This document shows, one piece after another, positions 1 through 8,524 of a stretch of 23,278 nucleotides of DNA. The stretch lies in IMG/VR virus record IMGVR_UViG_3300025687_000342, positions 1-23,278 of that record, one strand, 5' to 3'. Numbering within the stretch: the first letter of the stretch is position 1; every line of letters starts with the position of its first letter. The notes under the pieces are model-generated. The model searched no databases. It had not been told where the DNA came from and saw nothing but the letters and a program-made list of their open reading frames with translations. The position numbers were made by a program, and so were the translations under genes. This DNA comes from a virus.

Positions 1-831
1 CCTCGGACGGCCGGGCAATACCGGAGCGTTGCGTCGCGTCGCTTCGTCGACGGAGGCTTCAAGTTCTACGCGGGATTCAACGGGATGATCGGCGTCCTCC
101 TCAACGACGCGATCGGCGACGCGAGCTCCGCTCAAGTGGACGCCTCGTCGGCCTATGATCACACGATCAATCCGGACTCGGATCTCCCGGTCGGGCTCTC
201 GATCCAATGCTCCCGCGACGCGGCGAACATCGGGACGGCTTACGACTACGAAGGATGTCAGATCGAGAGCTTGACTCTCCGGCAATCCAACGAGGCTCCG
301 CTCGAAGTCGAGGTCGCCTTCCAAGGCGAGGAGGAGACGAAGCAGAGCGAGGCGACCGAGTCCTTCGCGACGCTCTACCAGATCGACTACTCGATGTTGA
401 CTGTTCAGGTCAACTCGGTCGCGCAGAACGTGAAGGAGTTCGAGGTCACGATCGCAAACAACCTCGCAACGGATCGCGGCAATCTCGGATCGAGGCTTCG
501 TCCCGGCATCGGTCGCGGATCAGGTCCGCGCGAAGTCTCGGGCTCGATGCTGATCGAATTCGACGACGTGACGGAATACGATCTCTTCCGGGATCTCACC
601 GAGGTTCCGATCGTCGCGACTTGGGCGGCTCCGGCCAATGCGATCGAGTCGGGCTACACCTACAATCTCGCGATTACGATGTCGCAGTGTTACCTCGAAG
701 GTCCGCCCGACATCGGGATGAAGGATGGCGGCCCGCTCATGCTCCCGGTCGACTTCCGCGCGTTCTGCACGACTGCGGACAACGACGAGATCACGGCCGT
801 TCTCCGCAACACCGATACGTCGATCATCTGA
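1..831 (+). CDS. Major tail tube protein (5' end outside window)
   Basis: Structural protein expected to polymerise into the tube of a non-contractile tail. The reading frame is open from base 1, so the gene starts upstream; the first internal ATG (85) is not the real start because the preceding codons also encode a plausible sequence (GGFKFYAGFNGM). The visible 276 residues are rich in beta-type segments and end with NDEITAVLRNTDTSII before TGA. The call rests on the overall character and above all on position: it sits directly before the tail assembly chaperone pair and tape measure gene, which is the standard siphovirus order. An alternative is another tail-tube-fold protein. No catalytic motif is expected or seen. 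Confidence 0.72.
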   Translation, partial: PRTAGQYRSVASRRFVDGGFKFYAGFNGMIGVLLNDAIGDASSAQVDASSAYDHTINPDSDLPVGLSIQCSRDAANIGTAYDYEGCQIESLTLRQSNEAPLEVEVAFQGEEETKQSEATESFATLYQIDYSMLTVQVNSVAQNVKEFEVTIANNLATDRGNLGSRLRPGIGRGSGPREVSGSMLIEFDDVTEYDLFRDLTEVPIVATWAAPANAIESGYTYNLAITMSQCYLEGPPDIGMKDGGPLMLPVDFRAFCTTADNDEITAVLRNTDTSII

Positions 832-865
832 TCGAAGCTCACCCTCAACACTGGATCACACGCCA

Positions 866-1339
866 ATGAATCCTAACCTCACAACTCGAAAGAAAATCAC
901 CCTCCCCAGCGGGGGGACTTGCGTCGTCCGCGCATTGTCGGCCCTCGATTATGCGTCGATGGAAAAGAAACCGAAGGCCTTCCCCAATCCCGACGAGATC
1001 AAGGCGATCGAATCGGGGGAGCGGGAATTCTCCGATCAGGAGATCGCGGACTCCGGCTCGATCATGGAGACAATTCTCCTTCGATGCTGTTCTCCGATCA
1101 CTTGGGACGATGCGCGGAAGCGGCTCGTCACGGGGAAGGATCTGGATCAACTTAGCGACGACGAGATCTTGATCGAGGAACTCTCGCAGGCGGACGCTAA
1201 CGCGATCGTTACGGCGGCGGCCGAGGTCAACAATATGACGGAGGAGGCCGGCGATTCCGTCGGCAACTTTCCTGAAGAATCAGCCGCTTCTGGTATCGAT
1301 TCACAGGTTGGCGAAGACCTACGGGAAGCTCCCGAGTGA
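866..1339 (+). CDS. Tail assembly chaperone, G-like short form
   Basis: 157-residue protein that should bind the tape measure during tail assembly and be absent from the virion. The ATG at 866 gives MNPNLTTRKKITLPSGG, a typical beginning for this family. The middle is acidic (EIADSG, EELSQADANAIV, EVNNMTEEAG). It lies between the tail tube and tape measure genes. The last ~23 codons overlap a second open frame (1239-1451) that encodes a convincing continuation, so this is probably the in-frame product of a frameshifting gene, as with lambda G/GT. An upstream ATG at 725 in the same frame lies inside the tail tube gene and was not used. Confidence 0.75.
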   Translation: MNPNLTTRKKITLPSGGTCVVRALSALDYASMEKKPKAFPNPDEIKAIESGEREFSDQEIADSGSIMETILLRCCSPITWDDARKRLVTGKDLDQLSDDEILIEELSQADANAIVTAAAEVNNMTEEAGDSVGNFPEESAASGIDSQVGEDLREAPE

Positions 1340-1451
1340 GATCCTTGAGCGGGACGCGGCCGCGTTTCAACTCGACGTCTTGATCTGCAACGTCGGGACG
1401 ACACGGGACAACTACGAGGCCGAACGCGCGGCCAAGAGAGCGAGACGATAA
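1239..1451 (+). CDS. T-like extension of the tail assembly chaperone (frameshift product)
   Basis: This frame is open from 1239 (after a TGA at 1236) to TAA at 1449-1451, and its stop ends one base before the tape measure ATG. It reads FLKNQPLL..HRLAKTYGKLPSE, then ILERDAAAFQLDVLICNVG and a basic tail ending in AKRARR. An AK-YGKLPSEIL-like segment is typical of the second tail chaperone. There is no ATG or GTG start; only a poorly placed TTG (1308) exists. The frame is +1 (equivalently -2) relative to the 866 gene, so a programmed shift between 1239 and 1336 is inferred. One candidate is AAC TTT C at 1265-1271, where TTT could slip to TTC; that would give a fusion of about 194 residues. The exact site is not proven. 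Confidence 0.7.
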   Translation, partial: RRRPAIPSATFLKNQPLLVSIHRLAKTYGKLPSEILERDAAAFQLDVLICNVGTTRDNYEAERAAKRARR

Positions 1452-1452
1452 A

Positions 1453-3618
1453 ATGGGCGCCGGAGTGAAAATCGTTGTCGACGCGGTCGACAAGACTAAG
1501 AAGGGGCTGACCGCTCCGATCAAGAACGTCAAGGATCTCGGGAAGGCGGTCAAGAACCTCGCCCCGGCCTTCGCGGCTGCGGCGACTGCGGCGACTGCGG
1601 CCTTCGCGGCAATGGCGCGATCGCAGATCAATGTTTTCGACCAGACGGCGAAGCTCGCAGCGAAGCTCGGCGTCTCAACCGAGATGCTCTCGACGATGAC
1701 TCATGCGAGTCATCTCACCGGAACTTCCCTCGACGGCCTCCGGAATGCGTTCAAGACTTTGGGGCAGAGAGCCGTCGACTCGACTCGCGGCCTCAAGTCA
1801 GTAAACGACGACTTCAACGCTCTGGGCGTGAACGTCCTCGACGCCTCGGGGAAGATGAAGACGACCGAAGTCCTCTTTCTTGAGATCGCCGACGCAATCT
1901 CGGGGATGGAGGACGGCCTCGAAAAGGCGGGAATCGCGTCCAAGCTCATGGGCCGCCAAGGCCTTGAACTTGTTCCTCTCCTCAATCAAGGCGCGGACGG
2001 GATCAAGAGGATGCAGGAGGAAGCCCGCGCGCTCGGGCTTGAGATCGACGGGAATACGGCCGCGCAAGCGGAGAAATTTAACGACGATATTGTCCGAATG
2101 AAAGGGCTCGCGACCGGGATGGCCCGGACGTTCCTTTCGGAGACTCTCCCGGCTCTGATCGGGGTCACCGACTCACTCGTAAAGGCCGGGATTCAGTCCG
2201 GAGTCTTCCAAGGAGCCGCGCAGACGATGGCGGACACGCTTCTCGCGGTCGGCCGGGCGGCTTCTGGCGTTGTCGCGATCTTCAAGCTTCTGGGCGGGAT
2301 CACGGCGTCGGTTGCGGCGTCGATCGTTCAAGTGTTCTCCGGGATCGCCAACGTCGTCGAGACGGCCCTCTCCGGGATGGATAAAGCGATCTCGAAGTTG
2401 AGCGCGGCGATGGAGAACCTCGCGATCGGGAACTTCCGGCGAGCGGGAGCCTTGATCGCTGAAGCTGGCGATGAAATGGGCAAGGGATTCGAGGGAGTCC
2501 CGGACGAAGCGAAGAAGCAATTCGAGATTCTCGGCAAGGTTCAAGAGGACGCGGTCAAGCGAGCGAAGGAGGACGCGAAGGCGATCTTCGACGCTTTCGC
2601 CGGGAATGATCAGTCGGCTCGCGGAGGCCAAGGCGGGACGCTTGCGAGCGCGCAGAATTTACCGGGGATCGGAGATCCGGCCGAGGCGACTCTTCAAGCT
2701 CAATCCTTCATCGACAAGATTCAAGGGAAGTTCAATCAATTGACGATGACGAAGATCGAGCTCGCTCGATTGGAGCGGGACGAGCGTCTCAAAATGGCCG
2801 AGCAATTGATCGCGGACACTCAAAAGAGAGCCGAGGTCGAAGGCCAGATCGAAAAGATCTTCACCGACGCAAAGATCGCCGGAATCGAGGAGGAGCTCGC
2901 GAAGCGCGTGGAGGCTCAAGCTTTTATTGACGAGCTCAAGTCGAAGGCTCGACTGATCGACGCCGAACAGCGGGAGGTCGACATCGCCAACGCTGACGCG
3001 GATCTCGCTCGGACGATCGAGCGCGCGGAGCAGATCGCCGAGACCGAGGCTCAACTTCGGGAGATGAAGGAGGCGGCCGAGGCCGTTCATCAAGCGAAGC
3101 TCGTCAAGATCGAGAAGGAGTCCGCGAAGAATAAGATGATGATGCAGAACGCGGTCGCTCAAGGCTACGCGGACAGTCTCGGGAAGATGTCGCAGGCGGC
3201 CGGGACTTTCTTCGGGCAGGAGTCGGCGGCCTTCAAGGCTTTTGCGATCGCCGAGGCGATCATCAACACCTATCGCGGAGCAAATAAGGCTCTCGCGGAG
3301 CATACTTGGCCGCTCAACCTCGTCGCGGCCGGAGCCGTGATCGCTTCAGGTCTCGCGAATGTCGCGACGATCTCGGGCGTCGCTCACGGTGGGATCTCGG
3401 AAGTCCCGAGCGACCAGACTTTTCTTTTAAAGAAGGGCGAGCGCGTCCTCTCCCCGGATCAGAATTCCGACTTCACCGAAGCAATGCAGGGAGGCGGCGG
3501 CTTTGGCGGGGGGGACTTTCACTTGACAATCGAACTCGACGGTCAGGCTCTCTGGGATGCTATGGGCAAGGCCTCCCGAGACGGCCGTCTGGAACTCGCC
3601 CCGAGGGCTATTGCATGA
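1453..3618 (+). CDS. Tail tape measure protein
   Basis: 721-residue protein that sets tail length and acts in DNA ejection. It starts at ATG 1453, one base after the chaperone extension. The N-terminus (VKIVVDAVDKTKKGL) leads into an Ala-rich segment (about 35-55) and a region with SQINVFDQTAKLAAKLGVS, typical of tape measures. There are hydrophobic stretches around residues 235-300, long charged helices around 435-560, and a characteristic C-terminus: INTYRGANKAL, a membrane-like AAGAVIASGLANVATI, then HGGISE and KKGERVLSPDQN. At roughly 0.15 nm per residue this predicts a tail near 110 nm. Its stop overlaps the next start (ATGA at 3615). Confidence 0.93.
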   Translation: MGAGVKIVVDAVDKTKKGLTAPIKNVKDLGKAVKNLAPAFAAAATAATAAFAAMARSQINVFDQTAKLAAKLGVSTEMLSTMTHASHLTGTSLDGLRNAFKTLGQRAVDSTRGLKSVNDDFNALGVNVLDASGKMKTTEVLFLEIADAISGMEDGLEKAGIASKLMGRQGLELVPLLNQGADGIKRMQEEARALGLEIDGNTAAQAEKFNDDIVRMKGLATGMARTFLSETLPALIGVTDSLVKAGIQSGVFQGAAQTMADTLLAVGRAASGVVAIFKLLGGITASVAASIVQVFSGIANVVETALSGMDKAISKLSAAMENLAIGNFRRAGALIAEAGDEMGKGFEGVPDEAKKQFEILGKVQEDAVKRAKEDAKAIFDAFAGNDQSARGGQGGTLASAQNLPGIGDPAEATLQAQSFIDKIQGKFNQLTMTKIELARLERDERLKMAEQLIADTQKRAEVEGQIEKIFTDAKIAGIEEELAKRVEAQAFIDELKSKARLIDAEQREVDIANADADLARTIERAEQIAETEAQLREMKEAAEAVHQAKLVKIEKESAKNKMMMQNAVAQGYADSLGKMSQAAGTFFGQESAAFKAFAIAEAIINTYRGANKALAEHTWPLNLVAAGAVIASGLANVATISGVAHGGISEVPSDQTFLLKKGERVLSPDQNSDFTEAMQGGGGFGGGDFHLTIELDGQALWDAMGKASRDGRLELAPRAIA

Positions 3619-4403
3619 GATTTTTCTGGGACAACTTTATCGACGCGGCGGCGACAGCGATCTCTTCGGCAACCGAGGACTCAGTCTTCATCGACGACAA
3701 CGTCGCCGAGGCGCGCAAGGGCAAGACCTACAAGACCGGGACGTCGCAGGCGGCCGAGTGGATCAAGTTTGACCTCGGCTCATTTTACAATCTCAACCAA
3801 GTCATCGATGGATTTATCGTCTTCAATCACACGCTCGACGAGAATGATTTGGCGATCAATATCGAAGGGCACACTTCGGATTCATGGGGAAGCCCGGATA
3901 TTTCCGAAGCGATCTCAATCACGTCCGAAAACGAGACGGGCGTGCAAAAATGGGAGTCCGCGCAGGCGAAGCGTTGGTGGCGGTTTGAATTTACGAAGCA
4001 ATCGGCCGGCGATCAGATCTCGATCGGGAGGATCTTTCTCGGCGACGTCTACGACACGACGGCCGATCCGGACTCGGGCGGCTACGACGAGGAAGTCCGG
4101 GACAACTCTTCACATCAGAAGTCGATCGGCGGCCAGAGCTTCTCCTATATCAAGGAGGAATTCCAACGCTTCAAGGTCACGTTTCGCGCGATCAGTAACT
4201 CCGAGATGAAGCAACTCCGGAAGATCTACCGCGCGCTCGGGATGCACACTCCGCTTTTCATACAAATCGATCCTAGCGCGAGCGACGGCGTCCGCGAGGT
4301 GATTCAATACGTCAAATTCTCGGCTCCGTTCCGGCCGAAGGTTCACTCCTACGATGGAGAGCTTCGATGGGACTTGACTCTCGAATTTGAGGAGCAGATT
4401 TAG
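3615..4403 (+). CDS. Tail-tip protein with discoidin-like region (distal-tail-like)
   Basis: 262 residues from the ATG at 3615 that overlaps the tape measure stop. The first half (about 40-150) has beta-sandwich character with EWIKFDLGSFYNLNQVIDGF and KRWWRFEFTK, resembling F5/8-type C/discoidin domains that bind sugars or other ligands. The second half (SFSYIKEEFQRFKVTFRAIS, then LRKIYRALGMHTPLFIQIDP) looks like a tail-tip assembly domain. The position right after the tape measure is where distal tail or minor tail proteins are encoded. A structural role at the tail tip is inferred from context; binding of a host glycan is only a possibility. Confidence 0.6.
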   Translation: MRFFWDNFIDAAATAISSATEDSVFIDDNVAEARKGKTYKTGTSQAAEWIKFDLGSFYNLNQVIDGFIVFNHTLDENDLAINIEGHTSDSWGSPDISEAISITSENETGVQKWESAQAKRWWRFEFTKQSAGDQISIGRIFLGDVYDTTADPDSGGYDEEVRDNSSHQKSIGGQSFSYIKEEFQRFKVTFRAISNSEMKQLRKIYRALGMHTPLFIQIDPSASDGVREVIQYVKFSAPFRPKVHSYDGELRWDLTLEFEEQI

Positions 4404-4405
4404 CG

Positions 4406-4597
4406 ATGGCGATTCAAGCTTCAGATCAGCCGAATGTCCGCCCCGTGATCCTCGCGGAGATCGAGGTTGCGGTCCGGATGGAGGGTGCCATCTTGGCAGC
4501 GGGGACAATCACAAAGAACAACCTCGTCGTCGAAGGCGGGGCGGACGATCTCGTCGTTGAAGGCGGGGCGGACAACTTGAAAACAGAAGGAGCATAG
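4406..4597 (+). CDS. Small hypothetical protein with tandem 9-residue repeat
   Basis: 63 residues, starting two bases after the previous stop and ending immediately before the next ATG, so it lies tightly inside the tail operon. The N-terminal half (VRPVILAEIEVAVRMEGAIL) is a plausible beta-rich segment. The C-terminal half is LVVEGGADD followed by LVVEGGADN and a degenerate LKTEGA. No family is recognised. It could be a small tail-tip component, or the remnant of a longer tail protein whose body was lost. Its DNA repeat is listed separately. Confidence 0.55.
   Translation: MAIQASDQPNVRPVILAEIEVAVRMEGAILAAGTITKNNLVVEGGADDLVVEGGADNLKTEGA
4523..4576 (+). repeat. 27-bp tandem repeat, two copies
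   Basis: Units 4523-4549 and 4550-4576 differ at only a few bases and encode LVVEGGADD and LVVEGGADN. The copy is in phase with the reading frame, so expansion or contraction would keep the gene open. Confidence 0.85.
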
Positions 4598-5542
4598 ATG
4601 GCCGACGTTGCATATTCAGACTTGAGTGAACACACGGCTCCGGAGCCCGACGATCTCCTCGGGATCAATCACGTCTCGGACACGACCGCAGATCCGGCCG
4701 GAACGACGAAGAAGGTCAAAGTCAAGAACGCTCGCGGAAACTTCTTTGCGTCGAAGTCTTCCAACTACACGGCGACGACGACCGATCGGAACATCTTTGT
4801 CGACACGAGCTCGGGGAACGTGACGATCACTCTCCCGGCTGCGGCGAGCTCCTCGGGACACATCCTTCGGATCAAGAAGACGGTCGCGGCGAATCTGCTA
4901 TACATCGACGGGAACGCGAGCGAGACGATTGACGGGGAGACTCAAGTCGAGATCGCGAATCAATACGATTGCATCGAGATCCAATGCGACGGCTCGAACT
5001 GGATGGTTCTCGCCTACTATCGCGCTCCGAATAATAAGTACATGACGATTTCCAACGCGGCTCTAGGTAAGGGCGGCTCCGCTCCGACTCAAGCCGTGAT
5101 CGGGGACTATATCGTCTACAAATTCGGAATTGGAGACGACGCGGTCTATGTCGGCGAGCTCCCTCACGACATCGATTTGACTCAAGACCTTGACGTCCAT
5201 ATTTCATACATCATCGAGGAGGCTTACGCTACGGCGAGCGCGGAAGTTCAATGGCAAGTTGAATACTCTCTCACGCCTCACGACGAGAGCGAGGCGATCG
5301 ACTCTCCCGGAAATAGCGGGACGCTCACGAGCGGAGATCTCAACATCCCGGCAACGGCCAAGGCGGTCGCTCACGCGACGGGGATCACAATTCCGGCCTC
5401 GGCCTTGACTACGACTCACGACATCCTCGGCTTGACGATCTCCCGGATCGCTTTGACCGGGGGAACGAATCCGACGGCCGAGCCGGGGATTCTTGAGGTT
5501 CATATCGTTTACAAGCGGCGGCCTTTTGTGAATGACTCCTGA
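4598..5542 (+). CDS. Tail/tip structural protein (fibre-like)
   Basis: 314 residues. The ATG at 4598 follows the previous TAG directly, with GAAGGAG upstream as ribosome site. Residues 55-130 (NYTATTTDRNIFVDTSSG, TITLPAAASSSGHIL, then YDCIEIQCDGSNWMVLAYY) form a beta-repeat segment seen in many phage tail fibre and tip proteins: the 'fixed value, FVDTSSGNVTITLPAA, uncertain ID' pattern that precedes receptor-binding parts. The C-terminal half is beta-rich (ELPHDIDLTQDLDVHISYII, EVQWQVEYSLTP). No enzymatic motif is seen. Position between distal-tail-like and hub-like genes supports a virion role. Confidence 0.62.
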   Translation: MADVAYSDLSEHTAPEPDDLLGINHVSDTTADPAGTTKKVKVKNARGNFFASKSSNYTATTTDRNIFVDTSSGNVTITLPAAASSSGHILRIKKTVAANLLYIDGNASETIDGETQVEIANQYDCIEIQCDGSNWMVLAYYRAPNNKYMTISNAALGKGGSAPTQAVIGDYIVYKFGIGDDAVYVGELPHDIDLTQDLDVHISYIIEEAYATASAEVQWQVEYSLTPHDESEAIDSPGNSGTLTSGDLNIPATAKAVAHATGITIPASALTTTHDILGLTISRIALTGGTNPTAEPGILEVHIVYKRRPFVNDS

Positions 5543-5544
5543 TC

Positions 5545-7350
5545 GTGAGCTCCTTCTCGATAACCTATATCTACGACACGACCGAAGAGATCGTCGCGGT
5601 CAAGATCGACGGCTCGTCGTTGACAGAGCGGAGCTCGGCGTCGGACTGCGAGACGCTTCCGGGCTCCTTCTTCTTCGATAGCCAGAACGGGAAGCTCTAC
5701 GTCTCGGCCTCCTCCGGGAGCGTCTATGGGAAGAGCGTCGTCGCGATCGCGAAGCTCTACGTCTCAAGCAAGGAGAAGGATCTCGCCGGCCGATACTACG
5801 ATCCGCGTCTCACTGGAATTCCCCGGCTCTCGATGCGGATCGAGAAGACCTTCGGAGGCGTCGGGCAGATCTCGATCGGGAGCTTGAAGCTCGCCAACCT
5901 CGACGGCGCCTACGACGCGCGAGAGGGCTATCTCTGGGCGAATGCGGACACAAAGATCTCGCTCTTGATCGGCTACGATACGAGGACGGAGGAGGCGGCT
6001 TATGGAGACTTCGAGAGCCTCGGGACTTGGGGCGTCGATCGCTGGTCGAATTCCGACAAAGTCTTCTCGCTCGACCTCCGGGAGAAGAAGAGTCGGCTCG
6101 AAACGGAGATCCCGGTCGAGGTCTTCAACAAGACGACCTACTCCTCGATGGCGGACGACGACGTCGGTCAGCCGATCCCGCGAGCCTACGGCGAAGTCTT
6201 CGGAGCTCGGCCGATCTTGATCAACTCCGGGACGAAGACCTTCAAGGTCGCGAATCACGCGATCAAGTCCTTCGACGAGATCCGGCTCTTGATTGACGAG
6301 GCGTGGACGACGTCGAGCTTCACGACGACCGACGAGGCGAGCGGAGAGTTCACTTGCTCGGCTTGGGTTGAGGGCTACGAGGTCGCGGTCGACTTCAAGG
6401 GGCGGAAGAACGACGACGGAACTCTCATGGATAACGCGGCGGACGTCGTCGAGGATCTCCTCCTTTACGGCGGGATCGCGGCGGCCGACATCGACTCAGC
6501 GGCTCTCGCCGAGGCTTGGGCTCGACTCGACAACGGTCTCTTCGAGGCGACCGGCCTCCGGGGGACTCTCATGGCGGTCTCGCTCTACCTCAACGAGGTC
6601 GAGAGTCTCGCCGACATCATCGCGCGGATCAATGCTTCGGTCGGCTCCTACCTGATCGTCGATCCGACGGGAAAGTTCTCCTTCAATGTATTCTGGCCGC
6701 AAGTCCGGGAAGGCCTCACTTCCTACGGCGACCAGACGCTCCTGAAGTTCACTCCGATCACCGAGGCCGACAAGCTCTCGTCGAAGATCAATGTCAAATA
6801 CGCTCCCCGGCTCAATGACGAATGGTGGAGTCTGGAGACGGTCAATCGGACGGCCAATCAATACGATCACCTCGTCGACATCGAGGAGGTCTTGAACATC
6901 GAGATCCCGGAGATCTCCGAGGAGGACGACGCGGAGCAATGGGCTCAACGACATCTTGTCTCCGACGGGAAGCCTCGGAGATTTTACCGGATCGAGCTCC
7001 CGGCGACCGGGCTCGACATCATCCCCGGAGATCAACTTCACATTGAGAACGATCGCCGAGGCTTCAACGAGGTTCTCGACGTCGTGAGCGTCGACGCGAA
7101 CTTCGAGAACGGCGTCGTCTCGCTCTTGTGCTCCAACCTCCGGGGATGGGGACGCGACTCCGGCTTCTGGGGCGACACGACGATCGCCTTCCCGAGCTCC
7201 CTCGGAGGCGCGACAATCTCTTCTTGGGATTCTTCATGGACGGCCGATCAAAAGGCTTGGGCTCGACAGAACGTCGGCTTCTGGACTGACTCCAACGGCT
7301 TTGCGGACTCGACAGATCCGGAAAGCTTCATAATCTCAACATGGTTCTAG
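5545..7350 (+). CDS. Tail hub / baseplate-like protein
   Basis: 601 residues starting at GTG 5545, two bases after the preceding TGA; there is no ATG nearby. Features consistent with a tail hub are a beta-rich N-terminus with SIGSLKLANLDGAYD, LWANADTKISLLIGYD and KVFSLDLREKKSRLE, a middle PIPRAYGEVFGARPILI segment, an ADIIARINASVGSYLIVDPTG segment and a late region (LDIIPGDQLHIENDR). The last is the element that commonly ends hub domains. The C-terminus (WTADQKAWARQNVGFWTD) resembles a short linker to the next tail protein. It is the largest tail-tip protein here, so a central hub holding the receptor-binding protein is likely. Family assignment is by pattern, not search. Confidence 0.66.
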   Translation: MSSFSITYIYDTTEEIVAVKIDGSSLTERSSASDCETLPGSFFFDSQNGKLYVSASSGSVYGKSVVAIAKLYVSSKEKDLAGRYYDPRLTGIPRLSMRIEKTFGGVGQISIGSLKLANLDGAYDAREGYLWANADTKISLLIGYDTRTEEAAYGDFESLGTWGVDRWSNSDKVFSLDLREKKSRLETEIPVEVFNKTTYSSMADDDVGQPIPRAYGEVFGARPILINSGTKTFKVANHAIKSFDEIRLLIDEAWTTSSFTTTDEASGEFTCSAWVEGYEVAVDFKGRKNDDGTLMDNAADVVEDLLLYGGIAAADIDSAALAEAWARLDNGLFEATGLRGTLMAVSLYLNEVESLADIIARINASVGSYLIVDPTGKFSFNVFWPQVREGLTSYGDQTLLKFTPITEADKLSSKINVKYAPRLNDEWWSLETVNRTANQYDHLVDIEEVLNIEIPEISEEDDAEQWAQRHLVSDGKPRRFYRIELPATGLDIIPGDQLHIENDRRGFNEVLDVVSVDANFENGVVSLLCSNLRGWGRDSGFWGDTTIAFPSSLGGATISSWDSSWTADQKAWARQNVGFWTDSNGFADSTDPESFIISTWF

Positions 7351-7351
7351 T

Positions 7352-8524
7352 ATGGCATTCATAACGATCACAAAGCCAAGCGTCGGAAATCCGACCAAGC
7401 GAGATCTCGCGTCGGACATAATCGACAATCTCAACGACCTCAACTCTCGGATCGGATCGGGAGGCTCCTCGGGGATCTCGAATCCGTCCTTCGAGAACTT
7501 CACGACCAACGATCCCGACGGTTGGGACGTGACGGAGACGGGCGGGACTCAAACGATCGAGGACGACGATAACACCGAGCAAGCTCACGGCGCGGCCGCG
7601 ATCAAGTTCACCTATCCGGCGAGCGCGAGCGGAGGAGGCTACTTCGAGACCTCCGACTTCTACGAGTGCGCGGCGAATGAATACTTGAAAATAGCTTGGA
7701 AGATGCTCGGGACGTCCGCGACCGGGGCGAAGCACATCGTTCGATTTTACTGGCATAAACACGACCAGAGCGCGAGCTCTACCGCCTCAACGGATGCCTA
7801 CAGCGACACGTTCAATCCGACGGCTTGGACGCAAGGCTACACGGAGGCGCGCGTTCCGTCGGACGCAAAGTATTTCAAGATTCGGATCATCGCATCGGAT
7901 ACAAGCGCGACGCCGAGCGGCACTGGCTCAATCTCTTTCGACGACATTCGATTCGTCAAAGGCCCGTGGGAAGTATTCCGCAATTCATATGAATATCGTG
8001 GCGACGACGGCGGCCAAACGGCTAACACGTTGAAATACAAAAACGTGACGCAGCAACTCATTTGGGTTGAGGCAATCGGCGGCGGCGCGTCTAGCTCTAT
8101 AGGCGGAAATCAAGGCGGCGGCGGCGGCGGCGAATATGCGGCCGCATACTTCGCGGCGGCGGCCTCGACAAATTACGCAGTCAGTCCAGCGCCTGCGGAG
8201 CAAACAACGCTCACTGCCGGCCACAATTCGACTTTCAACTCAACAACGGTTGTAGCAAATGGCGGATCGGCTCCGGTCTCAATTAATGGTGGCGCTGGCG
8301 GAACCGGGGGAACCGGGCAGATCACCATCGACGGGCAAGATGGCGGCGACAATAGCGACGGGGCTTGGGGCGGTAGTGGCGCGCGAGGGGGCGGAGGCGG
8401 CATTGGGGGATCTGGGGCAACCGGCGAAGTTAATGGCTCCTATCCCGGCGGCGGCGGCGGCGGCGATACAAAGGACGGCGACGGCGCGCCCGGAATGGTG
8501 AAAATTTGGCACAACGATGGCTAA
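7352..8524 (+). CDS. Receptor-binding tail protein with glycine-rich tip
   Basis: 390 residues in three parts. Residues 1-40 form a short coupling segment (DLASDIIDNLNDLNSRIG). Residues 45-210 look like a carbohydrate-binding module: NPSFENFTTNDPDGW, AAIKFTYPA, SISFDDIRFV. Residues 240-390 are a glycine-rich tip with GGG runs separated by short strands, ending GAPGMVKIWHN. Such domains form polyglycine sandwiches in adhesins like T4-like gp38 and often set host range. Two runs of six GGC codons lie in the tip. The start at 7352 follows the hub stop by one base, and the end overlaps the next gene by 8 bases. Host receptor unknown. Confidence 0.75.
   Translation: MAFITITKPSVGNPTKRDLASDIIDNLNDLNSRIGSGGSSGISNPSFENFTTNDPDGWDVTETGGTQTIEDDDNTEQAHGAAAIKFTYPASASGGGYFETSDFYECAANEYLKIAWKMLGTSATGAKHIVRFYWHKHDQSASSTASTDAYSDTFNPTAWTQGYTEARVPSDAKYFKIRIIASDTSATPSGTGSISFDDIRFVKGPWEVFRNSYEYRGDDGGQTANTLKYKNVTQQLIWVEAIGGGASSSIGGNQGGGGGGEYAAAYFAAAASTNYAVSPAPAEQTTLTAGHNSTFNSTTVVANGGSAPVSINGGAGGTGGTGQITIDGQDGGDNSDGAWGGSGARGGGGGIGGSGATGEVNGSYPGGGGGGDTKDGDGAPGMVKIWHNDG
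8114..8131 (+). repeat. Run of six GGC codons
   Basis: Perfect (GGC)6 inside the glycine-rich tip, encoding six glycines. Triplet slippage here would change the length of a surface loop without breaking the frame. Confidence 0.8.
8447..8464 (+). repeat. Second run of six GGC codons
   Basis: Another perfect (GGC)6 in the same reading frame near the C-terminus of the tip protein. Confidence 0.8.
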
